NCBI GenBank assembly: GCA_963757805.1
Contig: CAVWSM010000019.1
Coordinates: 1-64,000, forward strand
Length of the DNA stretch: 64,000 nucleotides
Source of the DNA: CAVWSM01 sp963757805
GTDB taxonomy: Bacteria > Actinomycetota > Actinomycetes > Jiangellales > Jiangellaceae
Direction: 5' to 3'
This document shows positions 56,033-64,000 of the stretch, piece by piece (position 1 is the first letter of the stretch; every line of letters begins with the position of its first letter). The position numbers were made by a program, and so were the translations under genes. Under the pieces are notes generated by a model. The model ran no database searches and was not told the DNA's origin. It saw only the letters and a program-made list of their open reading frames with translations.

Positions 56033-57464
56033 ATGAGCAAGCCCGTGATCCCGGACGTCCTCGCCGCTCGCTACGCCTCTCCCGAGCTGGCGACGCTGTG
56101 GTCGCCGGAGCGCAAAGTCGTCCTCGAGCGGCAGCTGTGGATCGCCGTGCTCCAGGCTCAGCGTGACCTCGGGATCGACGTGCCGGCCGGCGTTGTCGAG
56201 GCGTACGAGTCTGTTATTGACCAGGTCGATCTCGTCGCAATCGCAGCCCGCGAGCGGGTGACCCGGCACGACGTCAAGGCGCGCATCGACGAGTTCTCCG
56301 CGTTGGCCGGCGAGGAGCACATCCACAAGGGAATGACGTCGCGCGACCTGACCGAGAACGTCGAGCAGATGCAGATCCGCCTCTCGTTGCTGCTTGTACG
56401 GGATCGCGTCGTGGCGACCCTCGTACGACTCGCGCGGCTCGCGGCCGAGCACTCCGACCTCGTCATGGTCGGGCGTTCGCACAATGTCGCCGCGCAGGCG
56501 ACCACTCTCGGTAAACGGTTCGCCTCCGCGGCCGACGAGCTGCTCATCGCGTACGAGCGACTGGACGACCTGATCGAGCGCTACCCGCTGCGCGGCATCA
56601 AGGGCCCGATGGGCACGGCGCAGGACATGCTTGACCTGCTCGGCGGTGACGGAGCCAAGCTGGCCGCCCTTGAGCAGCGGGTCGCGATGCATCTCGGGTT
56701 CTCGCGGGTGCTGACGTCGGTGGGTCAGGTCTACCCGCGCTCGCTCGACCTCGACGTCGTCTCGGCGCTCGTACAGGTGGCTGCCGGGCCGTCGTCGCTC
56801 GCGACCACGATCCGGCTGATGGCGGGGAACGAGCTCGTGACGGAGGGGTTCAAGGAGGGCCAGGTCGGCTCTTCGGCGATGCCTCACAAGATGAACACGC
56901 GCTCTTGCGAACGGGTCAATGGGCTCGCGGTCGTGCTGCGCGGCTATCAGTCAATGGTGTCCGAGCTTGCCGGCAACCAGTGGAACGAGGGCGACGTCTC
57001 CGACTCGGTCGTACGGCGTGTGGCGCTGCCCGATGCGTTCTTTGCCGTCGACGGATTGTTCGAGACGTTCTTGACCGTGCTCGACGAGTTCGGCGCCTAC
57101 CCCGCGGTCGTGCAACGCGAGCTCGACCGTTATCTGCCGTTCCTCACGACCACCAAAGTCCTGATAGCTGCGGTGCGCAAAGGCGTCGGCCGCGAGACCG
57201 CGCACGAGGCGATCAAGGAGCACGCGGTCAGTGTCGCCCTGGAGATGCGCGAGAAGGGCACCGACCGCAACGAGTTGTTCGATCGGCTCGCCGCCGACTC
57301 CCGGCTGCAGCTGTCGCGGGCTGATCTGGCGTCGCTGGTCGCCGAGCCACTTTCGTTCACCGGCTGCGGCGCAGGCCCAGGTCGCCGAGGTCGTACGTCG
57401 TGTCGAGGCAATCGCAGCTCAACACCCCCAAGCGGCCGCGTACTCGCCCGCCGACATCCTGTGA
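56033..57464 (+). CDS. purB: Adenylosuccinate lyase, one frameshift near the 3' end
   Basis: About 477 aa from ATG at 56033. HKGMTSRDLTENVEQMQIRL, GRSHNVAAQATTLGKRFASA, the fumarase-superfamily signature VGSSAMPHKMNTRSCERVNG, NEGDVSDSVVRRVALPDAFF. An extra T near 57363 shifts the frame; the correct end is AAQAQVAEVVRRVEAIAAQH to ADIL with stop at 57462-57464. It acts twice in purine synthesis. The shift removes only the last 33 residues and is probably an error. Hairpin element copy 3 follows. Confidence 0.92.
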
Positions 57465-57524
57465 GGGCTACTCGGAGGTGGAAGCCAGCAACGCCCAGGC
57501 CCGCGACCGCGCCACCGCCAGGCT

Positions 57525-57590
57525 TGTCCCCGCTCCGCTAGGCGTACAGGCCTGGTGGTGCGGGGACAACCCTGCTGGACGTGGTCATTC
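57525..57590 (-). repeat. 3'-end hairpin element, copy 3 (purB / acyl-CoA ligase)
   Basis: On the minus strand it starts GGAATGACCACGTCC, which includes the TGA stop of the ligase, then AGCAGGGTT and an imperfect 18-bp stem (57551-57568 with 57525-57542, 15 of 18 pairs) of the same core CCCCGCACCACCAGG. Confidence 0.78.
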
Positions 57591-59482
57591 CCCAGCAGCG
57601 TGACGGCCAGCGGCGGCGCGGTTGTACAGCGCGTCGATCTCGGCCGCGTGGCGCTCGACGACCTTGGCCCGGCGAAGCTTGAGCGACGGGGTGAGCAGTC
57701 CGTTGTCCTCGGTGAAGTCGTCGGTCAAGACCGAGAACGTACGGATCGACTCGGCCCGCGACACCGCGGCGTTGGCGGCATCGACGGCGACTTGCAGGTC
57801 GGCCCGCAGCGCTTCGTCCGAATCGTCGCCGGCATGCTTGCGCCAGTGTGCGACAGCTTCCTCGTCCAGGGTCAGCAGGCCGCGATGAAGGGCCGGTTGT
57901 CGCCGACGACGATGCACTGGCTGACCAGCGGGTGCGAGCGGAGCCGGTCCTCGAGCAGCGTCGGCGAGACGTTCTTTCCGCCGCTCGTCACGAGGATCTC
58001 CTTGGCCCGTCCGGTGATGGTGAGGTAACCGTCGGCGTCGAGCGAGCCGAGATCGCCGGTGGCGTACCACCCGTCCTCGTCAGGCCCGCCGGACACGTCG
58101 CCGTGATAGCCGGGGAACACGACCGGCCCGCGCAGCAGCACCTCTCCCTCGTTGGAGATGCGCACCGCACATCCGGGCAGCGGCCGACCGACGGTGCCCG
58201 GACGCGGCCGCAGGGGCGGGTTGACCGTGATCGCCGCGCTCGTCTCGGTGAGCCCGTACCCCTCATAGATCGCGATGCCCGCGCCAGCGAAGAAGTGGCT
58301 CAGCTGCGGCGAGAGCGCGGAGCCGCCGGAGATTGCATGCCGTACGCGGCCGCCGAGCGCGGCGCGTATGCGGCGGTAGACCAGCAGGTCGTACAACCCG
58401 TGCGCAGCATGCAGCCCGAGCATGCCAACCCTCGACACCGAGCCGCGGTCGTCGACCTCCAGCGCCAGCCGCCCGTATCGCTCCGCAATCTTGGCCGCGC
58501 GGTCGAACGCACCCGTCTTGCCGATCTCGGCGGCCTGCATGCGGCCGGTGTCGCGGATTTTCTCGTACAAGTAAGGCACCCCGACGAGGAACGTCGGCCG
58601 AAACGACGCGAGCTCGGGTCTCAGCTCCTCCGGCTTGACCGAAGGTGCGTGTCCGATAAGCACCCGGCCGCGCAGGCAGGCGAGCTGGACAGCGCGGCCG
58701 AGCGAGTGGGCGAGCGGCAGGAACAGCAGCGTCGACGGCTCCACCCCCGTGATCGCCTTGAACGGCGGCAGCAACAGGGCGACCAGAGTGTCGGCCTCGG
58801 CCATCAGGTTGCCGTGCGTGAGCACGCAGCCCTTGGGGACGCCGGTCGTGCCAGACGTGTAGATGATCGTTGCGGGCGCGGTTGGATCGAGCAGAGCGCG
58901 CCGAGCAGCGAGCTCCTGGTCGGGCACCCGCGCACCCTCGACGCGGAGCGCGTCGAGCGCACCGGCCTCGATGTTCCACGCCGGCACGGGGAGGCCCGTC
59001 GCCTCGACCAGGGCAACGAGGTCGGCGTTCTCGGCGAGGCAGCAGAACGCGTCGCTGTCTGACAGGATCCAGCGCGCTTGCTCGACGGACGACGTTGGAT
59101 AGACGGGTACGGTGACGCCGCCCGCCGCCCAGACCGCGAGGTCGAGCAGCATCCACTCATAGCTGGTCCGCGCGAGGAGAGCGACCCGGCCCTCCGGTGG
59201 CAGCCCGCGCGCCACCAGTCCGCGGGCAACCGCCGTGACGTCCTCGGCCAGGGCCGCAGCGGTGACGTCCACCCAGTGGCCGGCGACCTTGCGGCGCACC
59301 ACAACCGCGTCCGGAGCTTCGGACGCGTTGACGTACGGCGTGTCGGCCAGGCTGCCGGAACTCGGCGGCGTAACGCTCTTGAGCGGAGGTGCTGTCACCT
59401 CGCGGACGCGGCCGTCCTCGACGACGACTTCGACCGGCGGCTCGGCGACCCTGCGACGTGCGCGGCGCAGATCGTTGATCAC
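57585..59482 (-). CDS. Long-chain acyl-CoA synthetase (AMP-forming), one frameshift
   Basis: About 632 aa when a missing C near 57870-57876 is restored (DNRPFIAA, then LLTLDEEAVAHWRKHAG). AMP-binding motif IIYTSGTTGVPKGCVLTHGN, EGYGLTETSAAITVNPPLRP, ATGDLGSLDADGYLTITGRA, KNVSPTLLEDRLRSHPLVSQ. It activates fatty acids for beta-oxidation or other acyl use. Its stop lies within hairpin element copy 3. It is co-translated with the thiolase upstream (4-nt overlap). Confidence 0.92.
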
Positions 59483-60777
59483 GGCGCCTCCAGCAGCGCG
59501 ACGACGCCCTGACCACCGGCGGCGCAGATAGAGACGAGGCCTCGCACCGGTCGGCCGAGCTCGTCGGCCCGGTTGCGCAAAAGCTTGGCGAGCGTTGGCA
59601 CGATCCGCGCGCCGGTAGCTGCGAACGGATGGCCCGTCGCCAACGACGACCCGGTCACGTTGAGTCGGCCTGGGTCGATCGTGCCGAACGCATCCGTCAA
59701 GTCCAGCCGCTCCTTGCAGAAGGCCGGATCAGCCCAGGCGTGCAGAGTCGCCGCCACCTGCGACGCGAAGGCCTCGTGGATCTCGACCAGATCGAGGTCG
59801 GCGAGCCCGATTCCGTGGCGTGTGAGCAGCCGTGGCACCGCGTACACCGGCGCCATCAGCAGCCCGTCTCGTCCTGACACAAAGTCGACGGCCGCCGTCT
59901 GCGCGTCGACCACGTGCGCGAGCGGAGTGTGCCCGTTCGCCGCCGCCCACTCGTCGGAGGCCAGCAGGACAGTTGCCGCGCCGTCGGTCAACGGCGTCGA
60001 GTTGCCCGCGGTCATCGTCCCTGTTACCGGGTCGCCGAAGACGGGCTTGAGCTTGGCGAGCTTGTCGATGCTGGCGTCTGGTCGCATGTTGTTGTCCCGC
60101 GTCAGACCCTTGTAGGGCGTCATGAGGCTCTCGAAGAATCCGTCGTCGTAGGCCTTCGCGAGCAACTGGTGGCTGCGCAGCGCGATCTCGTCCTGCTCCT
60201 CCCGCGTGATGTGGAACTCGACCGCGGTCAATGCAGCGTGCTCGCCCATCGACAGGCCGGTGCGTGGCTCGGCGTTGCGTGGGATATCTGGAACGACCTG
60301 GCGCGGACGCAGCCGCGTCAGGGTGCGTACCCGCTCGCCGACGCCACGCCCGTGCCGCATGTCCATGACGATGCGGCGCAGGTCGTCGTTGACACCGAGC
60401 GGCGCATCGCTGGAGCTGTCCACGCCACCTGCGACACCCACCTCGACCTGGCCGAGGGCAATCTTGTTGGCGACGGCGATGACCGCCTCGAGTCCGGTGC
60501 CGCACGCCTGCTGCAGGTCGTAGGCCGGCGTACGCGCGTCCAGCCTGCTGCCGAGCACGACCTCGCGCGTGAGGTTGAAGTCGCGCGAGTGCTTGAGGAC
60601 CGCTCCCGCGACGACCTCGTCCAGCAGCCGTCCGGCGAGGTCGAACCGGGTGACGAGCCCGTCGAGTGCCGCGGCCAGCATGTCGCTGTTGGAAGCGGTC
60701 GCGTACGGGCCGCCCGCCCTCGCGAACGGGATGCGGTTGCCGCCCAGGATCGCGGCTCGTCGTGCTGGTTCGGCCAT
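59479..60777 (-). CDS. Acetyl-CoA C-acyltransferase (thiolase), FadI/FadA-like
   Basis: 432 aa. Acylated Cys in YDLQQACGTGLEAVIAVANK, active-site His in LVEIHEAFASQVAATLHA, substrate-site TGSSLATGHPFAATGAR, second Cys in ICAAGGQGVVALLE. It cleaves 3-ketoacyl-CoA in beta-oxidation or condenses in reverse. First gene of the minus-strand operon, divergent from the FabG4-like reductase, with two tandem operator sites between. Confidence 0.95.
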   Translation of the reverse strand: MAEPARRAAILGGNRIPFARAGGPYATASNSDMLAAALDGLVTRFDLAGRLLDEVVAGAVLKHSRDFNLTREVVLGSRLDARTPAYDLQQACGTGLEAVIAVANKIALGQVEVGVAGGVDSSSDAPLGVNDDLRRIVMDMRHGRGVGERVRTLTRLRPRQVVPDIPRNAEPRTGLSMGEHAALTAVEFHITREEQDEIALRSHQLLAKAYDDGFFESLMTPYKGLTRDNNMRPDASIDKLAKLKPVFGDPVTGTMTAGNSTPLTDGAATVLLASDEWAAANGHTPLAHVVDAQTAAVDFVSGRDGLLMAPVYAVPRLLTRHGIGLADLDLVEIHEAFASQVAATLHAWADPAFCKERLDLTDAFGTIDPGRLNVTGSSLATGHPFAATGARIVPTLAKLLRNRADELGRPVRGLVSICAAGGQGVVALLEAP

Positions 60778-60823
60778 CGTTCTGCTCCTCTGCGAAGGTT
60801 GCCTCGGAGGCAGGTGGTGTTCT

Positions 60824-60853
60824 TTACTGCGCAGTAGACTTACTCATCGGTAA
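60824..60853. promoter_or_regulatory. Tandem TTAC-N6-GTAA operators, thiolase/FabG4 promoter
   Basis: TTACTGCGCAGTAG (60824-60837) and TTACTCATCGGTAA (60840-60853), start to start 16 bp, lie between divergent lipid genes. The same motif at the same spacing precedes the TetR and SCP2 genes at 63745-63790. Confidence 0.8.
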
Positions 60854-60864
60854 GGAGTTGCGCA

Positions 60865-62235
60865 ATGCCCGACCGCTATCTTCGTCTCGCTGCAAGCAAG
60901 CCTGGCCAGGCGGTCATGCGCAGGCTCTCCCTTCCCGTACCCGTTCCGCTGCAGCGTTATCACTCCGGCAGGCCAGAAGTCGCCGGTCCGGTCGCGCTCG
61001 TCTCCGCCCTCAGCGGCCGCCTGCACGATTCGACGCAACGCGACCTTGCCTCGATAGGTTCGACGCGGTGGCACCCAGTGGCGGATCCGAAATCGACGCA
61101 GGGTGTCGTTGCGTCGAATCAGCCCGCTGCGGCGATCCTGCTCGATGCCACCGGCATCCGCAGCAGCGCCGAACTGGTGGAAATCCCGACACTGCTAGCG
61201 CCGTTGCTGCCCGGTCTTGCCGCCAGCGGCCGCGTGATCGTCCTTGGCACTCCACCCACCTCAGCAAGCTCGGTCGCCGAAGCCGTCGCGCAGCGTGCCC
61301 TGGAAGGAGTCACCCGATCGCTCGCCAAGGAGCTGCGTGCCGGGGCGACGTGCAACCTCGTGTACGTCGAGCCAGGCGCCGAGCAGGCAGTCGAGTCGAC
61401 CTTGCGGTTCTTCCTGTCGGCGCGCTCGGCCTATGTGTCCGGCCAGGTCGTACGCGTCGCAGCGGGCGCACCGACCGCAGCACCCGACGACTGGTCGCGC
61501 CCACTCGCGGGGACTGTCGCGCTCGTGACTGGTGCCGCGCGGGGCATCGGGGAGCAGATCGCAGCCGTACTCGCCCGCGACGGGGCGCAAGTCGTGTGCC
61601 TCGATGTCCCAGCGCAGGCCGAAGCCGTACGCGCTGTGGCGCAACGAATCGGGGGAGCGCCGCTGGCTCTTGACCTGACGGACAAGACTGCTCCGGAGAC
61701 GATCGCCCAGCACCTAGAGGCAACCCACGGGGGGCTCGACATCGTCGTGCACAACGCCGGGATCACCCGCGACAAGACCCTCGCCCGTACGAACGTCGAC
61801 CGCTGGTCCTCGGTGATCGACGTCAACCTCACCGCCGTTGAACGCCTCACCGCGGCCCTGCTCGAGGGCAAGCTCATCCGTCCCGGCGGGTCCATCGCCT
61901 GCATGTCCTCGATCACCGCGCTCGCCGGCAACCGCGGGCAGACCAACTACGCGGCCAGCAAGGCCGGTCTCATCGGCTTGGTCGAGGCGCTCGCGCCCGC
62001 CTTGGCCGCGGAGCGCATACGCGTCAATGCGGTCGCTCCCGGGTTCATCGAGACGCAGATGACCGCTCATCTCCCGTTCGCCGTGCGCGAGGCCGGCCGT
62101 CGCCTCAACAGCCTCGGCCAGGGCGGTGAGCCGATCGACGTCGCGGAAACCGTGGCGTGGCTGGTGGCGCCGGCCACCGCAGGTGTCACGGGTCAGGTCG
62201 TCCGGGTGTGCGGGCAGGCGATGCTCGGTGCCTGA
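60865..62235 (+). CDS. FabG4-type high-molecular-weight 3-oxoacyl reductase
   Basis: 456 aa; ATG follows GGTAAGGAG. The N-terminal half (about 1-205) is a degenerate Rossmann domain without a glycine motif. The C-terminal half is an active SDR: ALVTGAARGIGEQIAAVLAR, HNAGITRD, Ser in MSSITALAGN, Tyr/Lys in QTNYAASKAGLIG. This two-domain form matches mycobacterial FabG4, which reduces beta-ketoacyl-CoA. It probably acts with the ligase, thiolase and MaoC dehydratase. Confidence 0.92.
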   Translation: MPDRYLRLAASKPGQAVMRRLSLPVPVPLQRYHSGRPEVAGPVALVSALSGRLHDSTQRDLASIGSTRWHPVADPKSTQGVVASNQPAAAILLDATGIRSSAELVEIPTLLAPLLPGLAASGRVIVLGTPPTSASSVAEAVAQRALEGVTRSLAKELRAGATCNLVYVEPGAEQAVESTLRFFLSARSAYVSGQVVRVAAGAPTAAPDDWSRPLAGTVALVTGAARGIGEQIAAVLARDGAQVVCLDVPAQAEAVRAVAQRIGGAPLALDLTDKTAPETIAQHLEATHGGLDIVVHNAGITRDKTLARTNVDRWSSVIDVNLTAVERLTAALLEGKLIRPGGSIACMSSITALAGNRGQTNYAASKAGLIGLVEALAPALAAERIRVNAVAPGFIETQMTAHLPFAVREAGRRLNSLGQGGEPIDVAETVAWLVAPATAGVTGQVVRVCGQAMLGA

Positions 62236-63107
62236 GCTGCTGATGGCCCGGGCCGCGATCGCGTCGCTGCTGCCGCATCGAGCGCAGACTGTGCCCGACC
62301 TCGTGCTGCGGTCGCCCGATGCGCGGGCCACCCGGGTGGAAGTGTCGGCGTACGCGCATGTCTGCGGCTTCCGAGTCAGGCGACGCGTTGCCAGTCACAT
62401 ACCCGCACGTGCTCGGCTTCCCCTTCGCAATGCGGCTGATCACGCGCCGCGACTTTCCCCTTCGGCCCGCCGGCCTGGTGCACGTACGCAACGTCATTCG
62501 ACAGCATCGGACGCTTGCGCTCGACGAGCCGCTCGACGTGGCGGTGTGGGCGGAGGGGCCATTCGAGAACCCCAAAGGCCGCATCGTCGAGCTGGTCACC
62601 GAGGCGCGCAGCGGCGGCGAGCTCGTCTGGCTCGAGCGCAGCACCTACCTCCGCCGCAACACGCGACGACCCAACTCCCAGGCCCGCCCGGAGTTGATCA
62701 TGGAGAAGGACACCATCGACTCGGCCTCGGGTGGTGGGCTAGTCCATGATCAACAGGGTCGGTCAGCGGCGGTCGACGAGGTGGCCCGCTGGTCCGTGCC
62801 CGCTGATCAGGGTCGCCGCTATGCGCGCGTGTCCGGCGACTACAGCCCGATCCATCTGTCCGGAGCGACCGCGCGGCTGTTCGGGTTTCGCTCGGTGATC
62901 GCGCACGGCATGTGGACCATGGCCCGCGCGCTCGCAGAGCTGCAGGATCGCCTCCCTGACAAGTACGAGGTCGCCATTGACTTCGTCGCCCCATTACCGC
63001 TGCCGTCGGCGGTCGAGCTGCGTGCCACCGCGGACGCCCAGCACTTCGAGGTGGTTCCGGCCGATGGTGGAGGTAGGCCGCACCTGATCGGGGTCGTCGT
63101 GGCCTAA
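62228..63107 (+). CDS. MaoC-like acyl dehydratase, one frameshift
   Basis: About 292 aa from GTG at 62228 (overlapping the FabG4 stop by 8 nt) once an extra G near 62381 is removed: AYAHVCGFRV, then DALPVTYPHVLGFPFAMRLI. N-terminal half-hotdog and C-terminal MaoC hotdog with catalytic RYARVSGDYSPIHLSGATAR (Asp and His) and GFRSVIAHGMWTMAR. A two-domain enoyl-CoA hydratase 2 fits the pathway with FabG4 and thiolase. It converges with the TetR gene. Confidence 0.85.
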
Positions 63108-63109
63108 AG

Positions 63110-63730
63110 CTAACCCGCAGGCCAGTGATCGCCGCGCGCTTGCCGCTCTATCCCGACCCACATGAGGTTCATCAGGCGGGCAGTGGTCGCCCGCGCGCTC
63201 TCCCGAGGTACATCCGCCGCCCACTCGGCCAGCGCATCGGCCGCGCCCACGAGCGCGTACGCAAGCGCCTCTCCGTCGCGGTCGGCCGCACGGCCACGCC
63301 GGCGGACGAGCCCGGTCACCGCCTCGATGATGCCGCGCCGTGCGGCATCGACCTCGTCTGCGAACGGCGGGCCCAGGGTGCGGGCCTGGTGGTACAGGAC
63401 GGCCCAGCTGTCGGACTCCTCACGTACGTACGAGAAGAACGCCTCAAACCCGAACGCCAGCCGCTCCTCGAGCGTCGTGGCATCGCCGACCGCACCAGTG
63501 ACCCGCTCCACCAGGCGGGACGCCTCGCGACGGATGCACTCCACGAACAGCTCCTCCTTGGAGCCGAGGTAGAGGTAGACCATGGGCTTGGAGACCCCGG
63601 CGATCTCGGCGATCTCGTCCATCGACGCAGCGTGATACCCGCGCCGCGAGAACACCTGCACGGCGGCGTCGAGCATCTGCTGCTCACGTACCGCGCGCGG
63701 CAAGCGCTTCTGGGCGCCCTGCATCGTCAC
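63110..63730 (-). CDS. TetR family regulator of the lipid module
   Basis: 206 aa from ATG at 63730 (a second ATG two codons on). HTH: MLDAAVQVFSRRGYHAASMD, EIAEIAGVSKPMVYLYLGSK; the C-terminal domain (about 75-206) is helical (ALAYALVGAADALAEWAADV). It lies between MaoC and the SCP2 gene. Three tandem 14-bp sites in its own promoter and two at the thiolase/FabG4 promoter make it the likely repressor of both, with an acyl-CoA as a guessed effector. Confidence 0.9.
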   Translation of the reverse strand: MTMQGAQKRLPRAVREQQMLDAAVQVFSRRGYHAASMDEIAEIAGVSKPMVYLYLGSKEELFVECIRREASRLVERVTGAVGDATTLEERLAFGFEAFFSYVREESDSWAVLYHQARTLGPPFADEVDAARRGIIEAVTGLVRRRGRAADRDGEALAYALVGAADALAEWAADVPRESARATTARLMNLMWVGIERQARGDHWPAG

Positions 63731-63744
63731 GCTTGCGAGTCTAT

Positions 63745-63790
63745 CTACGGATCCGTAATCTTACCCGTCAGTAAACTTACTGCCTGGTAG
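63745..63790. promoter_or_regulatory. Three phased TTAC-N6-GTAA operators
   Basis: CTACGGATCCGTAA (63745-63758), TTACCCGTCAGTAA (63761-63774) and TTACTGCCTGGTAG (63777-63790), each starting 16 bp after the last, between the divergent tetR and SCP2 genes. Confidence 0.8.
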
Positions 63791-63803
63791 GGAGAATCTG
63801 CTC

Positions 63804-64000
63804 ATGTCCGACTTCAGCTCGCTCGACTTCTCGGCGGTCTCGCCAGCCGAGTTCGCCGAACTGGTCAAGTCCGCGAGCAAGCAGGAGCTTGCCGACCTCA
63901 TGTCCGGCCCCAACCGCGAGCGCGTGCTCGACGAGGTCTTTGCTCGGATGGGACGCTCCTTCAAGTCTGACGTCGGTGGTCACCTCGACGCGGTGATCCG
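63804..64000 (+). CDS. SCP2 sterol-binding domain protein (5' end only)
   Basis: 65 codons from ATG at 63804 with ribosome binding site TAGGGAGAA. SDFSSLDFSAVSPAEFAELV, KSASKQELADLMSGPNRERV, LDEVFARMGRSFKSDVGGHL. This acidic helical start is typical of actinobacterial SCP2-like proteins that carry lipids or steroids. It runs off the end of the window. It is controlled by the three operators upstream, with the fatty-acid genes. Confidence 0.7.
   Translation, partial: MSDFSSLDFSAVSPAEFAELVKSASKQELADLMSGPNRERVLDEVFARMGRSFKSDVGGHLDAVI

Overview
The window is high-GC chromosomal DNA of an actinobacterium. The best guess is a Propionibacteriales/Nocardioidaceae-type organism, inferred from gene content only. 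Supporting signs are hspR-clpB with a HAIR-like site, two F420-type LLM oxidoreductases, a DasR-like GlcNAc/glucose phosphotransferase system (PTS), an Rv2578c-type radical SAM protein, fba-DUF3151-purA order, and many probable leaderless genes (TANNNT box 6-8 nt before ATG/GTG). No tRNA, rRNA or CRISPR array was seen.

Layout. 0-5.6 kb: 3' end of hspR, a MarR/MarR/MFS drug-efflux cassette, then clpB behind a HAIR-like repeat. 5.7-9.6 kb: DoxX protein divergent from a Cys-rich regulator, then TetR divergent from a DrrAB-like ABC exporter. 9.7-19.1 kb: secreted Fn3 protein, LLM oxidoreductase, small proteins, aminotransferase, S8 protease, SDR, hydrolase, pyrE. 19.1-27.3 kb: DedA, TrmH, then a divergent PTS locus (EIIB-EIIA-HAD-HAD against GntR-EIIC-ptsI). 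27.3-32.3 kb: a decayed stretch of truncated genes (GMC oxidoreductase, response regulator, miaB, PNPOx-like, transposase) around an intact regulator/SRPBCC pair. 32.3-37.2 kb: intein-bearing radical SAM gene, ptsH, fba, DUF3151, purA. 37.3-47.7 kb: aldehyde dehydrogenase, GNAT, corA, class III aminotransferase, purD, a second ABC exporter, LLM enzyme. 47.7-51.1 kb: HipA-like kinase with DUF3037, and a Tat-protein/DUF4331/His-rich cassette. 51.1-57.5 kb: reductase, SRPBCC, SMP-30, aldo/keto reductase, PP2C-like protein, purB. 57.5-64 kb: a fatty-acid/beta-oxidation-like module (acyl-CoA ligase, thiolase, FabG4-like reductase, MaoC dehydratase, TetR, SCP2) with a shared tandem operator.

Genes acting together: EI (ptsI), HPr (ptsH), EIIA, EIIB and EIIC make a complete sugar phosphorelay under a GntR regulator with a dre-like operator. 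pyrE, purA, purD and purB belong to nucleotide synthesis. The last 6 kb looks like one TetR-controlled lipid regulon.

Two cautions. At least eleven otherwise conserved genes carry 1-nt indels, including purD and purB. This is more easily explained by sequence error than by decay, so I list full-length frameshifted genes as CDS and true truncations as pseudogenes. The most novel-looking signals are non-coding: a three-copy hairpin element at gene 3' ends, a phased TTAC-N6-GTAA operator array, and a palindrome shared by two divergent promoter regions.
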